Assembly (NCBI RefSeq): GCF_026107645.2
Contig: NZ_JAPCHV010000003.1
Coordinates: 1 to 64,000 of the forward strand
Direction of reading: 5' to 3'
DNA length: 64,000 bases
From: Flavobacterium sp. MFBS3-15
GTDB lineage: Bacteria > Bacteroidota > Bacteroidia > Flavobacteriales > Flavobacteriaceae
Of this stretch, positions 1-11,900 are shown in pieces (positions within the stretch are counted from its first letter, which is position 1; each line of letters begins with the position of its first letter). The translations under genes and the position numbers were made by a program. The notes below the pieces were generated by a model. That model was given only the letters and a program-made list of their open reading frames with translations, was not told where the DNA came from and ran no database searches.

Positions 1-53
1 GACTACTTTTGATTTATTATACACACCGCAAGTTAACAAACTTGCAGAATATA

Positions 54-80
54 GGGAGCCCTCGGGCTCCCTTATTTGTT
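54..80 (+). terminator. Rho-independent terminator of a gene left of the window
   Basis: A 7-bp perfect stem (GGGAGCC / GGCTCCC) with a CTCG loop is followed on the plus strand by TTATTTGTTT. The orientation fits the end of a plus-strand transcript entering from the left edge, converging on the minus-strand gene at 145-4572. Confidence 0.75.
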
Positions 81-81
81 T

Positions 82-114
82 AAAAAATTAGAGCTGCCTC
101 ACTTTTGAGACAGC
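82..114 (-). terminator. Terminator of the 145-4572 gene
   Basis: On the minus strand GCTGTCTCA-AAAG-TGAGGCAGC (bases 114-93) forms a 9-bp stem with one G-U pair. It is followed by a T-rich run (TCTAATTTTTT). It lies about 30 nt past the stop codon of the repeat protein. Confidence 0.7.
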
Positions 115-144
115 CCCTTCCTGTTGTATTTAAAATCTGAATGC

Positions 145-3100
145 TTAGTGAACTACTTTCTTTGTTACGTTTTCATTGGTAACAGTACCCACTTTCACTA
201 TAAGCATCTGGCCTGAAGACGCAATGCTTTGCAGGCGTACTTCTTTTTGGTTGAAAGCATCCGAAGCAAACAACTGTTTTCCTGTAATGTCAAACACGTT
301 TACTGATTTGATGTCCGAAGCAATTGATGTTATTGTAAGAACACCATCCTGCTTGTAAACCATGATTTGGTTCTCTTCGCTGTTAGCCTCCTCAACACTC
401 ATTGCCATCCTTGCGCCACCTGCGGCACCTGTTGTTACAACTATTGTGTTAGAGTTGCCCGAAACATTTCCGGCAACAGCCCTAACCCTGTAATAGTAGG
501 TGGTTTCCGGTTCTAAGCCTTCTATTTCCTGGGTAATTCCTGATGCTACTTCAAAGTCTTCATAACCCTCAACAAACGATGGCGCTATACCTGCATAAGT
601 GTGCGAACCAAGTCCTGTAACAACATTTTGATTAAGTACTTCCCACTCCGATTCCAGTGTTGGGAAGCCTGAAGCAGGATTTGTTGTTACACCGCCTGTT
701 ACAAAAGATTTCCTTACAAGGGTTTTGTCTACCGTTGTGTTCGATGTGCTTGTCCAGGCTGATCCCGGATCTTCGCCCATTTTTCCGATGATGTCAACAT
801 TAGTTGCAGTAGAGATCCTGTATAGAGCAACGGCATCGTTACCATTGAAGTTTACAGAAGATACTACGGTTGCAGTGCCTGTATAAATGGTCGCGCCTGA
901 GTTTTTGATAACAAGTACTGCATCGTTGGCAAGAGTGCCTGAAAGCTGTACATCGTTTACTCCGGTAGCTGAAGGACTTCCGTTAGAGTATAGCCTTACC
1001 CTGTAGTCAGACAGGTCAACGTTGGCTCCTGTACCGTTGTATATTTCAAGGTATTTGTTGGTAGAAGAACCTTCCACATATTCAGAGAAGAAAAGATCGG
1101 TTGCGGCTGCCGTTGTTCCGAAAGTAGATGAAGTACTTACATCGATCCTGTAGCTAACTGCTCCTTCTGCATTGTTCCAAAATGCGATGAAGCCTTCTGC
1201 GGTTACATCTATAGCATCTACTGCAACGGGGGCAATTACATTGCCAGTAACAAATGTTGCATCATTGCTGTAGGAAGTGCCGGCATTATTTATAGCATAG
1301 GCTCTAACATAGTAGGTTGTAGCTCCTGCAAGTTCCTCAAGTTCTGTCGTGAATGTACCAACGATTATACCTGAATCAGTAACTTTTATAACACCTTCAC
1401 CATCTATTACTGGATTTTCAAAGGTAGAATATACAACCCCTCTCTCAGTTAATGCCGTACAGCCACTTAAGGTAACTTCGGCTTCAATAATTGCAGTAGA
1501 AGCAGTCAGTGCTTCTGCATCGTTTATAACAACTATAGGAGCCGTATCCACACCGGTACCTGCAGCTGCAATGTTTATGCTGTCCGCTCCACCACCAGCA
1601 ATGGCAATGTTGCCTGCATAAGCTGTCTCGGCAGTCGGCTCGAATTTTACATAAACGATCTGCTCGAAATCGTCGCCATCCTGGGTTAGGTCAAGCGAGT
1701 CGGTATAAGTCCCTTCTTCTGTAATTGAGAAAGAATAGCCTGCAAGAGGGCCAACCGTTACATTATCTGCAGTAAGGAAAGCACCTGTTATGGTGAAAGA
1801 TTCAGGTCCTTCAGAACCATTGATACATACATCGCCAAAAGCGGGAAGCTCGGTGGCTGTAAATTGTGGGTCTGTATTTTCAGTTGTAACCGCTGTAATT
1901 GTGTTCGAATTAGCACTTGTGTTGCCGCCTACAGCCCTAACCCTGTAGTAGTAAGTAGTCACAGGCGAAAGGCCGCTAACAAGCTGCGAAGTACCCGTAG
2001 TTACAGCAAGGTTTTCATACCCCGGAAGGAAAGAAGGTGTTGTGCCGGCATAGGTATGCGAACCAAGATTGCTTACTGTATTCTGGTCAAATTGTGTCCA
2101 TTCAGCTTCAAGGGTTGGGAAACCTGAACCTGATGGGTCAACAGTTACGCCGCCTGTTACAGTAGCTTTACGTACAAGGGTTTTGTCTACTGTTGTGTTT
2201 GAAGTGCTTGTCCAGGCAGAACCCGGGTCGTTACCGATGTTTCCAAAAATATCTACGTTGGCGGCAGTAGATATTTTGTAAAGCGCTACAGCATCGTTAC
2301 CGTTAAAGTTTACAGAGGCAATCACGGCAGCAGTGCCGCTATAGATAGATGCTCCTGAATTCCTGATCACCACAACGGCGCCATTGGCAAGTGTTCCTGA
2401 AAGCTGAACATCATTTGAAGTTCCCGAAGCCGAAGTGCTTCCGTTAGAGTACAGCCTTACCCTGTAGTCGGCAAGGTTTACATCAGTACCTGTACCATTG
2501 AATATTTCAAGGTATTTGTTTGTGGATGAACCTTCAACATATTCAGAGAAGAACAAGTCGGTAGCCGGCGTAAGAGTACCAAATGTTGGCGATGTGCTTA
2601 CGTCAAGCCTATAGCTTGCAGCGCCGTCTGCAGCATTCCAGTTGGCTACAAAGCTTTCATGGTTTTCATCGGTAGCATCAGTAGCAACAGGTGCAACCAC
2701 AGGGCTTGTAGTAAAGCTCAGTTGAGAGCCGTAGTTTGTTCCCCCGTCATTAGTTGCGTATGCTTTAGCATAATACGTTGTACCGCCTGTAAGTCCGGTA
2801 AGGTTAACTGTATATTCACCCGTGCCTTCGCCTGCATCAGCTACGTTCATTGTACCGCTGCCTCCAAGTACAGGGTTTGTTGTGGCGCTGTATACTATGC
2901 CCCTTGCGGTTACATCAGTACAGCCTTGTGCGGTCACTTCGCCTTCAATTGCAGCTGTCGATGCCGATCCGGCTACAGCAGAATTTGTTGTTACGGTGCC
3001 CTGCGTGTTAATGCCCGATCCTGTTGCAGCTATATTGATGGATGTTGCATCGCCTCCGCTTACCGGGATATTGCCATTATATGAACCTGCAATCGTAGGG

Positions 3101-4572
3101 GCAAAAGTTACCCATATATCCTGTGTCAGGGTTCCTGTTTGAGGTATGGCAAGCGTTGCGGTGTAAGTGCCAAATTCTGTAGTAGAGAAAGTATAGCCAT
3201 CCAGCGGACCAACTGTAATATCGCCGGCCGTAAGGTTGATACCATTTAGGGTAAACATTTCTTTACCCTCGGCAACATTGACACATACTGAACCAAAACC
3301 GTCAAGTGTACCGGCTGTAAGTGTAGGAAGCGTGTTTTCAAGCGTTGAAGCGTCGGTACCTGCGCCAAAGGCAGTTTCTACCGGTGTGCCTGCATTGTTT
3401 CGTGCTTTCGCTGCAAAAGTATAATCTGTAGCAGCTGTAAGTCCGGTTACGGTAACAGTTCCCCATTCCGCTGCAGTCCTCCATACAGCTGAAGCGCCCA
3501 GGGCACCGCTTGCCTGTACATATTGGCCGGCTGCTTCCTGTATCGCATAGCGTGTGGTAGCAGGGTTGCTGTTTTGTGATGTGGCCGTGATGGTCACATC
3601 AAGAGTATAAATAGCAGCGTTATCTACAGTAAGTATGCCCGGCACATTAGCCAGGGTATAAAAACTTGCATTGGCGCCATTGGTTGGGGTGCTGCCTACA
3701 GTGGCAACGGCCCTAAAGTTGTATTGTGTATTAGGTGATAATGAAGAAATAGGTGCGCTGATGCTTGTAGCTGAAGTGCCTGTTACTGATGATGGTGTTG
3801 CGGCAATGCTGCTCCCGTAGCTTGTAGTAAGCCCGTAGCTGAATGAAGCGGCAGCTGTTGCACCGTTAGCATTGATTGTGCCGTTTAAAGTCGCAGACGA
3901 AGTGGTTATTGCGGTAGCTGCAGACGAAGTTACAGTTGGTGCAGAGTTCCATGAAAGGACAACATTATCCAGGGCTATAGCATCCCTGCTTCCTGAACCG
4001 CCAAGTTCAGTGTAGCTCCAGCGGATCCACACGTTGCCACTGTTATTATTCACGGCAGAAAGATCTAGGTTGGCATAGGCCGTAGTCGTACCCGCAGCTA
4101 TGGTACCCGATGCATAGGTGCCGCCGGTAACTGCCGTAAATCCTGTAGTAGCCGATGTGGTGCTGATTTCAAGGTTAAAGGAGTTGCTCCTTGATTCTTC
4201 CTTGATTTTTATCACATCATAAGAGATTGTCAATCCCGATTTTCCAGTTGTGTTGGCAATATTCAATACAATTGAAGAAGGGGAGAAGGTGCTTCCCGAG
4301 CCAAGGATGCCTATCCGCGACCCGAAATTGTAATTACCTCCTGAAACCGAAGAGGCGTTGCCTACTGTCATGGCATTGTCCACAGTGGTTCCATTATAGG
4401 CTGTCCAACCCGTTGGGTAGGATGTGCCCGAGGTGCCCGGTGTGGTGTTGAAATTTTCTGAATAGGGTGATGATCCCGGAAGGGTGACCTGGCCCCACAT
4501 TGCCGTTGTTGCCGTCAGGGCAATAACAACCATCCAGGCATTGAGAAATGCCCTGTGTAACTGTGTTTTCAT
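145..4572 (-). CDS. Large secreted multidomain protein with two lamin-tail domains and a T9SS type A tail
   Basis: A protein of 1475 aa if started at the ATG at 4572, which directly precedes a signal peptide (MKTQLHRAF...TAMWGQ); an in-frame upstream ATG at 4599 adds nine polar residues and is less likely. After the signal peptide comes a jelly-roll-like region, then fibronectin-III-like modules. Two lamin-tail domains follow, both marked by FFSEYVEGSSTNKYLEI. The C-terminal 75 residues (VYKQDGVLTITS...ITGKQLF...KKVVH) look like a T9SS type A sorting domain, so the protein should be exported and anchored or released at the surface. The two halves are an internal duplication offset by about 1.46 kb. 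No catalytic domain was recognised; an adhesive or structural role is inferred. Confidence 0.85.
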   Translation of the reverse strand: MKTQLHRAFLNAWMVVIALTATTAMWGQVTLPGSSPYSENFNTTPGTSGTSYPTGWTAYNGTTVDNAMTVGNASSVSGGNYNFGSRIGILGSGSTFSPSSIVLNIANTTGKSGLTISYDVIKIKEESRSNSFNLEISTTSATTGFTAVTGGTYASGTIAAGTTTAYANLDLSAVNNNSGNVWIRWSYTELGGSGSRDAIALDNVVLSWNSAPTVTSSAATAITTSSATLNGTINANGATAAASFSYGLTTSYGSSIAATPSSVTGTSATSISAPISSLSPNTQYNFRAVATVGSTPTNGANASFYTLANVPGILTVDNAAIYTLDVTITATSQNSNPATTRYAIQEAAGQYVQASGALGASAVWRTAAEWGTVTVTGLTAATDYTFAAKARNNAGTPVETAFGAGTDASTLENTLPTLTAGTLDGFGSVCVNVAEGKEMFTLNGINLTAGDITVGPLDGYTFSTTEFGTYTATLAIPQTGTLTQDIWVTFAPTIAGSYNGNIPVSGGDATSINIAATGSGINTQGTVTTNSAVAGSASTAAIEGEVTAQGCTDVTARGIVYSATTNPVLGGSGTMNVADAGEGTGEYTVNLTGLTGGTTYYAKAYATNDGGTNYGSQLSFTTSPVVAPVATDATDENHESFVANWNAADGAASYRLDVSTSPTFGTLTPATDLFFSEYVEGSSTNKYLEIFNGTGTDVNLADYRVRLYSNGSTSASGTSNDVQLSGTLANGAVVVIRNSGASIYSGTAAVIASVNFNGNDAVALYKISTAANVDIFGNIGNDPGSAWTSTSNTTVDKTLVRKATVTGGVTVDPSGSGFPTLEAEWTQFDQNTVSNLGSHTYAGTTPSFLPGYENLAVTTGTSQLVSGLSPVTTYYYRVRAVGGNTSANSNTITAVTTENTDPQFTATELPAFGDVCINGSEGPESFTITGAFLTADNVTVGPLAGYSFSITEEGTYTDSLDLTQDGDDFEQIVYVKFEPTAETAYAGNIAIAGGGADSINIAAAGTGVDTAPIVVINDAEALTASTAIIEAEVTLSGCTALTERGVVYSTFENPVIDGEGVIKVTDSGIIVGTFTTELEELAGATTYYVRAYAINNAGTSYSNDATFVTGNVIAPVAVDAIDVTAEGFIAFWNNAEGAVSYRIDVSTSSTFGTTAAATDLFFSEYVEGSSTNKYLEIYNGTGANVDLSDYRVRLYSNGSPSATGVNDVQLSGTLANDAVLVIKNSGATIYTGTATVVSSVNFNGNDAVALYRISTATNVDIIGKMGEDPGSAWTSTSNTTVDKTLVRKSFVTGGVTTNPASGFPTLESEWEVLNQNVVTGLGSHTYAGIAPSFVEGYEDFEVASGITQEIEGLEPETTYYYRVRAVAGNVSGNSNTIVVTTGAAGGARMAMSVEEANSEENQIMVYKQDGVLTITSIASDIKSVNVFDITGKQLFASDAFNQKEVRLQSIASSGQMLIVKVGTVTNENVTKKVVH

Positions 4573-4907
4573 AAAATAATAATTTGTTAGTTGTCGCATT
4601 GAATATCAATGCAATACAAACTTAATTACTACTTGTTACCGGTTACTAAAAGAGAGGTTGTCTTACTGTAAGCAGGTGGTTATACTTACCTCAAATAAAT
4701 GTTAGGGATTTAAATATTTTGTTAATTAGTAAATATGTTTTGAATATTTAGCTAATATGTGAATTTTTTAACCAAAAAATGAATTATTAAAAATAACATA
4801 AAACTTCTGGAGTTCTTAAAAAGGAAACCCCTGCCGTTGGCTGGCAGGGGAATCCGGATCAAAAAACTAACGAACGACGCTTTTTATATCAGTGCAGATA
4901 TGTATTG
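4573..4907. other. Intergenic region upstream of the 145-4572 gene
   Basis: This AT-rich gap of 335 bp must hold the promoter of the minus-strand gene at 4572 and the terminator of the nuclease gene at 4908. No ORF and no well-matched TAnnTTTG element was found. Confidence 0.6.
4816..4850 (-). terminator. Terminator of the adhesin-nuclease operon
   Basis: An 8-bp perfect stem CCCCTGCC/GGCAGGGG with a 7-nt loop (4828-4850) is followed on the minus strand by TTTCCTTTTT. It lies about 60 nt past the stop of the endonuclease gene. Confidence 0.85.
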
Positions 4908-5939
4908 TTATTGCAGAATTAATCGGAAGGTTTTATGTTTTGCGCCATGCTGTATGTTCAGGATATATATTCCTGCGGAATTACCTTCAAGATTAACTTT
5001 ATTATCTGTAATGTTGAGCTTTACCTGTTGCCCCAGGCTATTGTAGGCTGAATATACATAGTTGATGCCAGCGTTTTCAACAGTTACCGTGCCTGTAGTG
5101 ACGGTGGGATAGACATGAATATTGGTAAACTGTATGTCTGCATTGGACAGTGTTCCCCAGGTATCCTCGGCATCAGGGCCGTTCCATATTATAGTGGCTA
5201 TGTAGGGGTTGTCTATAAACGGGTTACGGTTGCCTTGCATGGTGTGTAAAATGGTATTGCGGTTTCTTTCGTATTGGTTTACAGGATCTTCGGCGTTCCA
5301 TTCCAAAAAGATATTGGGCATGTCGCCAAAGTTGCTGTAGGATGTACTGCCCATGCCTACTTCGGTGGCAAGGCATTGCGTTCCGTAGCGTACATACATG
5401 TACATCATCATTCTTGCCACATCGCCTTTCCATTCATCACCCGGATAAAAATTACCTCCTGTAAGCGTAGTGGCATTACCCGATCCGTCGGCAAACGGCC
5501 TGTTGCTCCGGCTGTTGTTCATGCTGTTGTCTATAGATCGCAGGTGGTGCGCATCTGCACCGGGCCCTTCAAATTCCAGATTGGGGTCGCCCAACGAGCG
5601 CGGGTATACGTGTTCGCGTACCCACAACCCGGCACAGTTTGATGTATGGCAGCTCAGGTCCTTGTCCCGTGTACGGTCATTGGCTACATTGTCATCGTTG
5701 TCATCATAGCCATAAATAAGCAAAACATTTTCAGGATTGTCGGGATCAAGGTCCGATTGTTTCAGGGCATCCCATACATCCGGTGTATATTCCAGTTCAT
5801 TGGTATGGGTAGTGGTTATCAGTGTTGCCAACTGTGCTTTTAGCGCGTCGCCTTCCAACTCAAAATCTATAGAGTTATAGTATGCCGGCATTTGAGCTGC
5901 ACACAGGAAAGGGAAAAGGATAAAAAAGTAGTTCTTCAT
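4908..5939 (-). CDS. Secreted endonuclease I family nuclease with T9SS type A tail
   Basis: A 343-aa protein with a short signal peptide (MKNYFFILFPFLCAAQ). Residues about 20-240 match the endonuclease I (EndA/NucM, beta-beta-alpha-metal) family: WVREHVYPRS carries the catalytic His, and GADAHHLRSID plus NNSRSNRPF carry the conserved metal-site region. The family cuts DNA (often RNA too) non-specifically outside the cytoplasm. The last 70 residues (VYPTVTTGTVTVENAG...YNSLGQQV...) are a T9SS type A sorting domain, so this copy should go to the cell surface or medium. Its start is only 4 nt after the stop of the giant repeat protein, so the two are cotranscribed. Roles could be extracellular DNA degradation, nutrient release or biofilm remodelling. 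Confidence 0.9.
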   Translation of the reverse strand: MKNYFFILFPFLCAAQMPAYYNSIDFELEGDALKAQLATLITTTHTNELEYTPDVWDALKQSDLDPDNPENVLLIYGYDDNDDNVANDRTRDKDLSCHTSNCAGLWVREHVYPRSLGDPNLEFEGPGADAHHLRSIDNSMNNSRSNRPFADGSGNATTLTGGNFYPGDEWKGDVARMMMYMYVRYGTQCLATEVGMGSTSYSNFGDMPNIFLEWNAEDPVNQYERNRNTILHTMQGNRNPFIDNPYIATIIWNGPDAEDTWGTLSNADIQFTNIHVYPTVTTGTVTVENAGINYVYSAYNSLGQQVKLNITDNKVNLEGNSAGIYILNIQHGAKHKTFRLILQ

Positions 5940-5943
5940 GGGA

Positions 5944-8900
5944 CTAACGGATTAAGGAGAAGTGCGCTTTAAATTCCTTTTGCGCTCCCGATTCAGAACG
6001 GTATTCCAGTGTGAACCAGTAATCTGTGGCAGGCAGTGTCGCGCCATTATAAGTACCGTCCCATCCCGGGCCTCCGGGTTTAAGTCCGGCAATCACTTTG
6101 CCGTAACGGTCAAAGATATAAATTTTTGCATCGGGCTGCAGTCCAAGTCCTTTTATGTTCCATGTGTCACGCGTGCCATCCCCGTTTGGCGAGAAGAAAC
6201 GCGGATAGTTAAGGGCATATACATCCAGCTCCAGCGTACCGCACAGGTGCTTATCCCTTACCGAGATGTGATATTCTCCTTCGTATATGTTTGTAAAGTA
6301 AGGCTCGTCCTGGAAAGGCCCGCCATCAAGGCTGTATTCATAATCGCCCGATCCGCCTGTTATGTGTACGGTAATAGTTTGGTTAAAATGGAAATCGGTA
6401 GCCGCATCGGCATACCCCAATGCCAGTGATGAGGTACCCACCGTTGCCGAATCGGTAGCTTCGCAACCCGTTGCAATATTGGTCACCTTTACGGTATACT
6501 CTCCCGGCTCATCTATAATTATGGCTGCGGTGTTAAAGGTAAGCACTGTTCCGTTGTGCGTCCATTCGTAAGTGTTTCCCGGGCTTATTATGCGCGAGCT
6601 TAGCAGCGCAGGGGTTATTTCTCCTGTTTCGTTGTCTACGCAAAGGTGCATGTCGCGCAGGTCTGGCAAAGGCAATGCATATACCGTGATAACATGAATG
6701 GCTTCATCCGTACAGTCAGTGCCTGTAGTATAGGTTATGGTCACAGTCCCCGGGGCAAGGGTGGTTACCAGTCCGTTGGCATCCACAGTTGCAATGCCTG
6801 TGTTACTGCTTCCCCATACCCCAACGGTTACGGTGTTGGCAAGCTGTATTTTTCCGCCTTCACAAACAGCATTGTTTCCGGTTATTGCACCGGGGTCGGG
6901 TGCCGGGGCAGGAGGGTTGTTTATGGTTACTGCAGTCAGCTGTGCCGAACATCCGGCACTGTTGCGAACGGTAACGGTGTAGGTGTTTGGCAGTACGTTG
7001 CTAAATATCCTCGAGGGGTAGAAGTTGGTACCATCAATGCTGTATTCCAATCCAATGCCGGCAGGTGAGTTTACTGTTATGGTACCTGTTGCGGTTGTAC
7101 AGTCAGGTTGGGTCAATGTTACTACAGGCATGGCCGGTGTAAGGGGCTGGTAGTTGATGATGAAATGAGTATAAGCCGAGACACATCCCTGTGCGTTGCG
7201 TGCTGTAATAACATAACTACCCGGTGCCAGGTTACCAATGGTTGGCCCTGCCTGGTACGGCTGGCTGTTAATGCTGAACATTGTTCCCGGATCTGTTGGC
7301 GACACTATTGTTATGCTTCCAGTAGCAGTTGTACAGTCTGGTTGGTTTATAGTTATAACTGGTGCTGCCGGTGTGGCCGGAGGTATATTTATCGTTACGG
7401 TAACAGGTGTCGAAAGGCATCCTGCCGCATTTTTTACAACAATGGTATAAGTGCCCGGGTCGAGGTTGCCAAAGGCAGGGCTAAACTGGAAATCGCCACC
7501 GTTGATGCTGTAACTGATTCCATTTCCGGCAGGCGAATTCACAATAATGCTGCCTTTAGTGGCATTGCATCCCGGATGGAAAACATTAAGTATCGGCACA
7601 TCGGGCGCAACAGGCACCGGATTGATGGTCACGACCCTTACCGGCGAAATGCATCCTGTAGCATTGGTCACTGTAATATTGTGTTGCCCCGGCAGTACAT
7701 TATTGAAAATATTGGATGTTTGTCCCGGCAGCCCGTCTATGCAGTATGTAACACCTGCTAAAGGTGCTGTAACGGTAATAGTTGCGGTAGTTGCGGTACA
7801 AGTGGTCTGTACTATCGATACTGTTGGCTGTGCGGGCGTAGATGGCCCCGGATTGATAACATAAGTCGCCGAATCCGAAACACATCCCTGGGAATTCTTT
7901 ACCCTGATTTGGTAAGTACCCGGCACAAGGCCGCCAAAAGTTTCCGACGTCTGGAAGTTTACCCCGTCTTTACTGAAGGTAAATCCGTTTCCTGCACTTG
8001 GTGAAGTTATGGTAATGCTGCCTAAAGTGGTACATCCGGGATCAATGCCTGTTAACGCAGGAGGAGCAGGAGGTGCCGGTATCGGGTCTATGGTGCGCAC
8101 TGTTGCCGTAGAAACACATCCGGCGGCATTACGGATGGTGATGGTGTAAGTAGTTCCCGGTGTAAGGCCACTAAATACGGGGCTAGCCTGGTAGTTAATA
8201 CCATCTTTGCTGTATTCAGGGGCACCTCCCGCCGGAGGCGTTACGGTAATGGTACCTGTGCTAACAATGCACGTAGGCTGGGTAACTGTAACCACAGGTG
8301 CAGCCGGTGTTGCAGGTACTGGGTTGATGGTATGGCTTGTTGCCGGCGAAATACACCCTTCAGGACTTTTTATCGTTACGCTGTACATGCCTGGCGGCAC
8401 ATCATAAAATATGTGTTCCGTTTGGTAATCCACCCCATTGCGGCTGTAGGTAAACCCTGCTCCGGCAGGATTGGTTACAGTAATGCTTCCGGTAGGGGTC
8501 TCGCAATCCGGCTGGCCCGAAATAAGCTGCGGTGCCGCCGGTATAGGAGGTGCAGGATCAATCATCTGTACCGTTGGTGCCGAAACACATCCGGCTGTGT
8601 TCTTCACGGTAATGTTGTATGTACCAGCCGATAGGTTTGTAAACGATGGATTAGAAGAGTAATCTACCCCGTTACGGCTATAGGTAAGTCCGTTTCCGGT
8701 TGGATTTGCTACAGTAATGCTTCCTGCCGTAGTACACCCCGGTTGGTTGACAGTCAGAGTTGGTGCATCAGGAGCATCAGGGATATTGTCAACGGTACGT
8801 ACTGTTATGGCCGAGATACATCCGTCTGCATTCCTTGCCGTAAAATTATAGGTCTGTCCGGGAACAAGTCCGTTAAATACAGGGTTCGTTTGGTACACAT

Positions 8901-11900
8901 TATCACCTTTACTGTATTCGAGTCCGGCAACGGCAGGCGATATAGTAGCCGTTCCGGTGGTAGTAATGCAATCCGGCTGTACAACCGCAACATCCGGTGC
9001 CGCCGGAGTAGCTGGGGCTGCATTAATAATCTGCGTTGCAACTGGTGATATACACCCGGCAGCATTTTTAACCGTAATGTTGTAAGTGCCTGCATCAAGG
9101 TTGGTAAACATTACTTCGTCCTGATAGTTTACACCGTCTTTGCTATAGGTAAGGCCTGTCCCAGTTGGGTTTGTTATCATTATGGTTCCCTTCGGTGTAT
9201 CACAATCCGGCTGTTCTGCGTTAAGCGTTGGGGCTACCGGGGTTTCAGGCTGGTCGGCAATTACAACAGCAAAAGCAACCGAGACACATCCCGCCGCATT
9301 TTTGGCAGTAATGCTGTAGTTGCCCGGATTCACCGTCGCGAAGGCAGCAGAAGGGTAAGGATTATAGTTTACCCCATCAAGGCTGTAGGTAAGGCTTGCG
9401 TCCGGTGTGGCTATACTTATGCTTCCCGTAGGTGTATCGCAATCCGGGTTGGTAAAAGTAACCGTTGGTGTTGCCGGGGCAGTTGGTATGGTGTTAATAC
9501 TCTGTACTGTAGCGGTGGAAATGCAGCCACTCGAGTTTTTCACGGTAATGCTGTAGCTGGCTCCCGGTGTAAGGTTGTCAAAAACCGGGCTACTCTGGTA
9601 ATCTACACCATTTTTACTATAAGTAATACCCGGACTTTGAGATGGAAATGTTACCTCAATCGAGCCTGTTGTGTCAACACAGTCCGGTTGGGTTACATCC
9701 AGTACAGGGAGGCTTGGCATGTCCGTCCCGGAATTAACGGTTCCGGATGTAACGGTCGAAATACATCCCGCGGTATTTTTCACGGTTATGCTATAAGTTC
9801 CCGGCTGAACATCTTCAAAATTAAGGGTGTCAAAATAATCTGTACCATTAATACTGTAAGTCAGGCCGGTTCCCAAAGGAGAATTTATGGTTATACTTCC
9901 GTTCTCTTCCCCGCAGCCCGGTTGATCGACAGTAACATTAGGAGCAATTGGTATTTCAGGCTGGTCATTTATAACCACAACCCTTGCAACCGATATGCAT
10001 CCGGCCGTATTTTTAACGGTAATGTTGTGAGTACCGGGGTTTAATGTAAAGCCGGTTTGATTCAGATAATCGGTCCCGTTTACGCTATAGGTAAGGCCGT
10101 TGCCAATGGGAGCTGTAATCGTTATCCATCCTGTGGCAGTGTCGCAATCGGGCTGGCTTATTACAACGGTTGGCTGGTCAGGTGCTCCAGGCACGGCATT
10201 TATTGCCTGTACTGTTATTGCCGACACACATCCGTCAGCATTCTTGGCTGTAATGCTGTAGCTTGTCCCGGGTGTAAGGTTGTCAAATAAAGTTTCCGGC
10301 TGGTAGTTAATGCCATCTTTACTATAGGTAATACCCGCCCCAACAGGCGAGTTAACAGTTATGCTGCCCGGTGTTGTACATGTAGGGGGAACGGGTGTTA
10401 CCTGCGGAGCTACCGGTATTTCCGGTGCATCGTCTATAACCTCTACAGTTATGGCAGAGGTACATCCGTTTTGGCGTATGGATACATTATAGCTGCCCGG
10501 CAGCAGGTTGGTAAAGACAGGGTTTGTATAATAATCTGTACCGTTAATGCTATAGGTGTAGCCGGTTCCGGCAGGAGGTGTTACAGTTATCGTGCCCCTG
10601 TCAGTATCGCAATCCGGCTGTTCGGCTGTAACAACAGGTGCAGCCGGTGCTCCCGGCACAGTATTTATTACCTGTACTGTTATGTTCGAAACGCATCCCG
10701 CAACATTTTTTGCGGTAATGTTATAGGTTGTACCCGGAGTAAGGTTCTCAAAGGTTGTGCTTTCGACATAGGTCACCCCGTTTATGCTATAAGTGTAAGT
10801 AACATTCGGGTCACCCGGATCGCTAAGTGGGGCTGTTATTTCAATAGTTCCTGTAGGTGTAGTGCAGGTAGGCTGTACAACGGTTACTGTCGGTGCTTCA
10901 GGTTTTTCCAGAACATACAGTTGCGCGGCATCGGTACGCACAACACAATCTGGAGAAGTCGCTTCCAGATAGTACTGATTTCCATCCATGGCCACCTGTG
11001 CGCCGTTTACAGTGAGTGTTGCCGTTGTGGCCCCGTTATAGGTAGCATTGTTGGTAACGTTTACCCAGGTGCCTGAGGCTGTAAGCATTTTCCACTGGTA
11101 GGTAAATCCTGTAGCGGGTGTTATGATGACATTGAAAGCAGTGTTTGCATTTACGCAAATTGTTCTTGGTACAGGATGGGTAATAAGCGGTAGCGGGGCG
11201 CTCGGGCCGTTTGCGGTATGAATGCCAAGATTAGAACAAAACTCATCGCCGTAGGCATTCCAGTCGGCCAGGGCAAAAACTTCCTTTGGCGCAACGGCAT
11301 TGGGTTTTCGTATCATGGTGTAACCTTTACCAGAATTATCTCCGGTGCCAAAGGGAATGTGTACGTTATCTATCAGTTCGTTAGACGGGTTGAACAATTC
11401 AAATTCGTCATTGGCATTGATACCGTTGGTTAGAGGAAAATGTGTTGCTACGCCGGGACAAGCAGCCGTAATATTTATCGAAACCATATAGCAGGACTGC
11501 GGATTGATGGTTCCGGTAAGTGCCATGTTGTAATCAGGCGCATTGTTGTTTGGTGAGGCAAGGTTTATGTCTCCATAGCGTAGCAGCCGGTATCCTGAAA
11601 GGTTTATGGGTTGCGTGCTTGGGTTATAAAGCTCTATCGAACCGGGCGTGCCGCTGTAGGCGTCGTATATTTCCGAAATGTATATTTCCGGTGATGTGCA
11701 ATCTGAAGCAAGCAATGTAAACGGTGTTCCGGCTGTGGCCACACAACCGGCTGCAGAAGTTACGGAGATATTTCCTGTTGTTACCCCGGCAGGAATCATA
11801 GCTTCAATTTGTGTGTCCGAAATAACATTATACGTCATATTGATACCGTCTATCTTTACCGAAGCGGTATCGCTAAAACCCGATCCGGTTATGGTAATCA

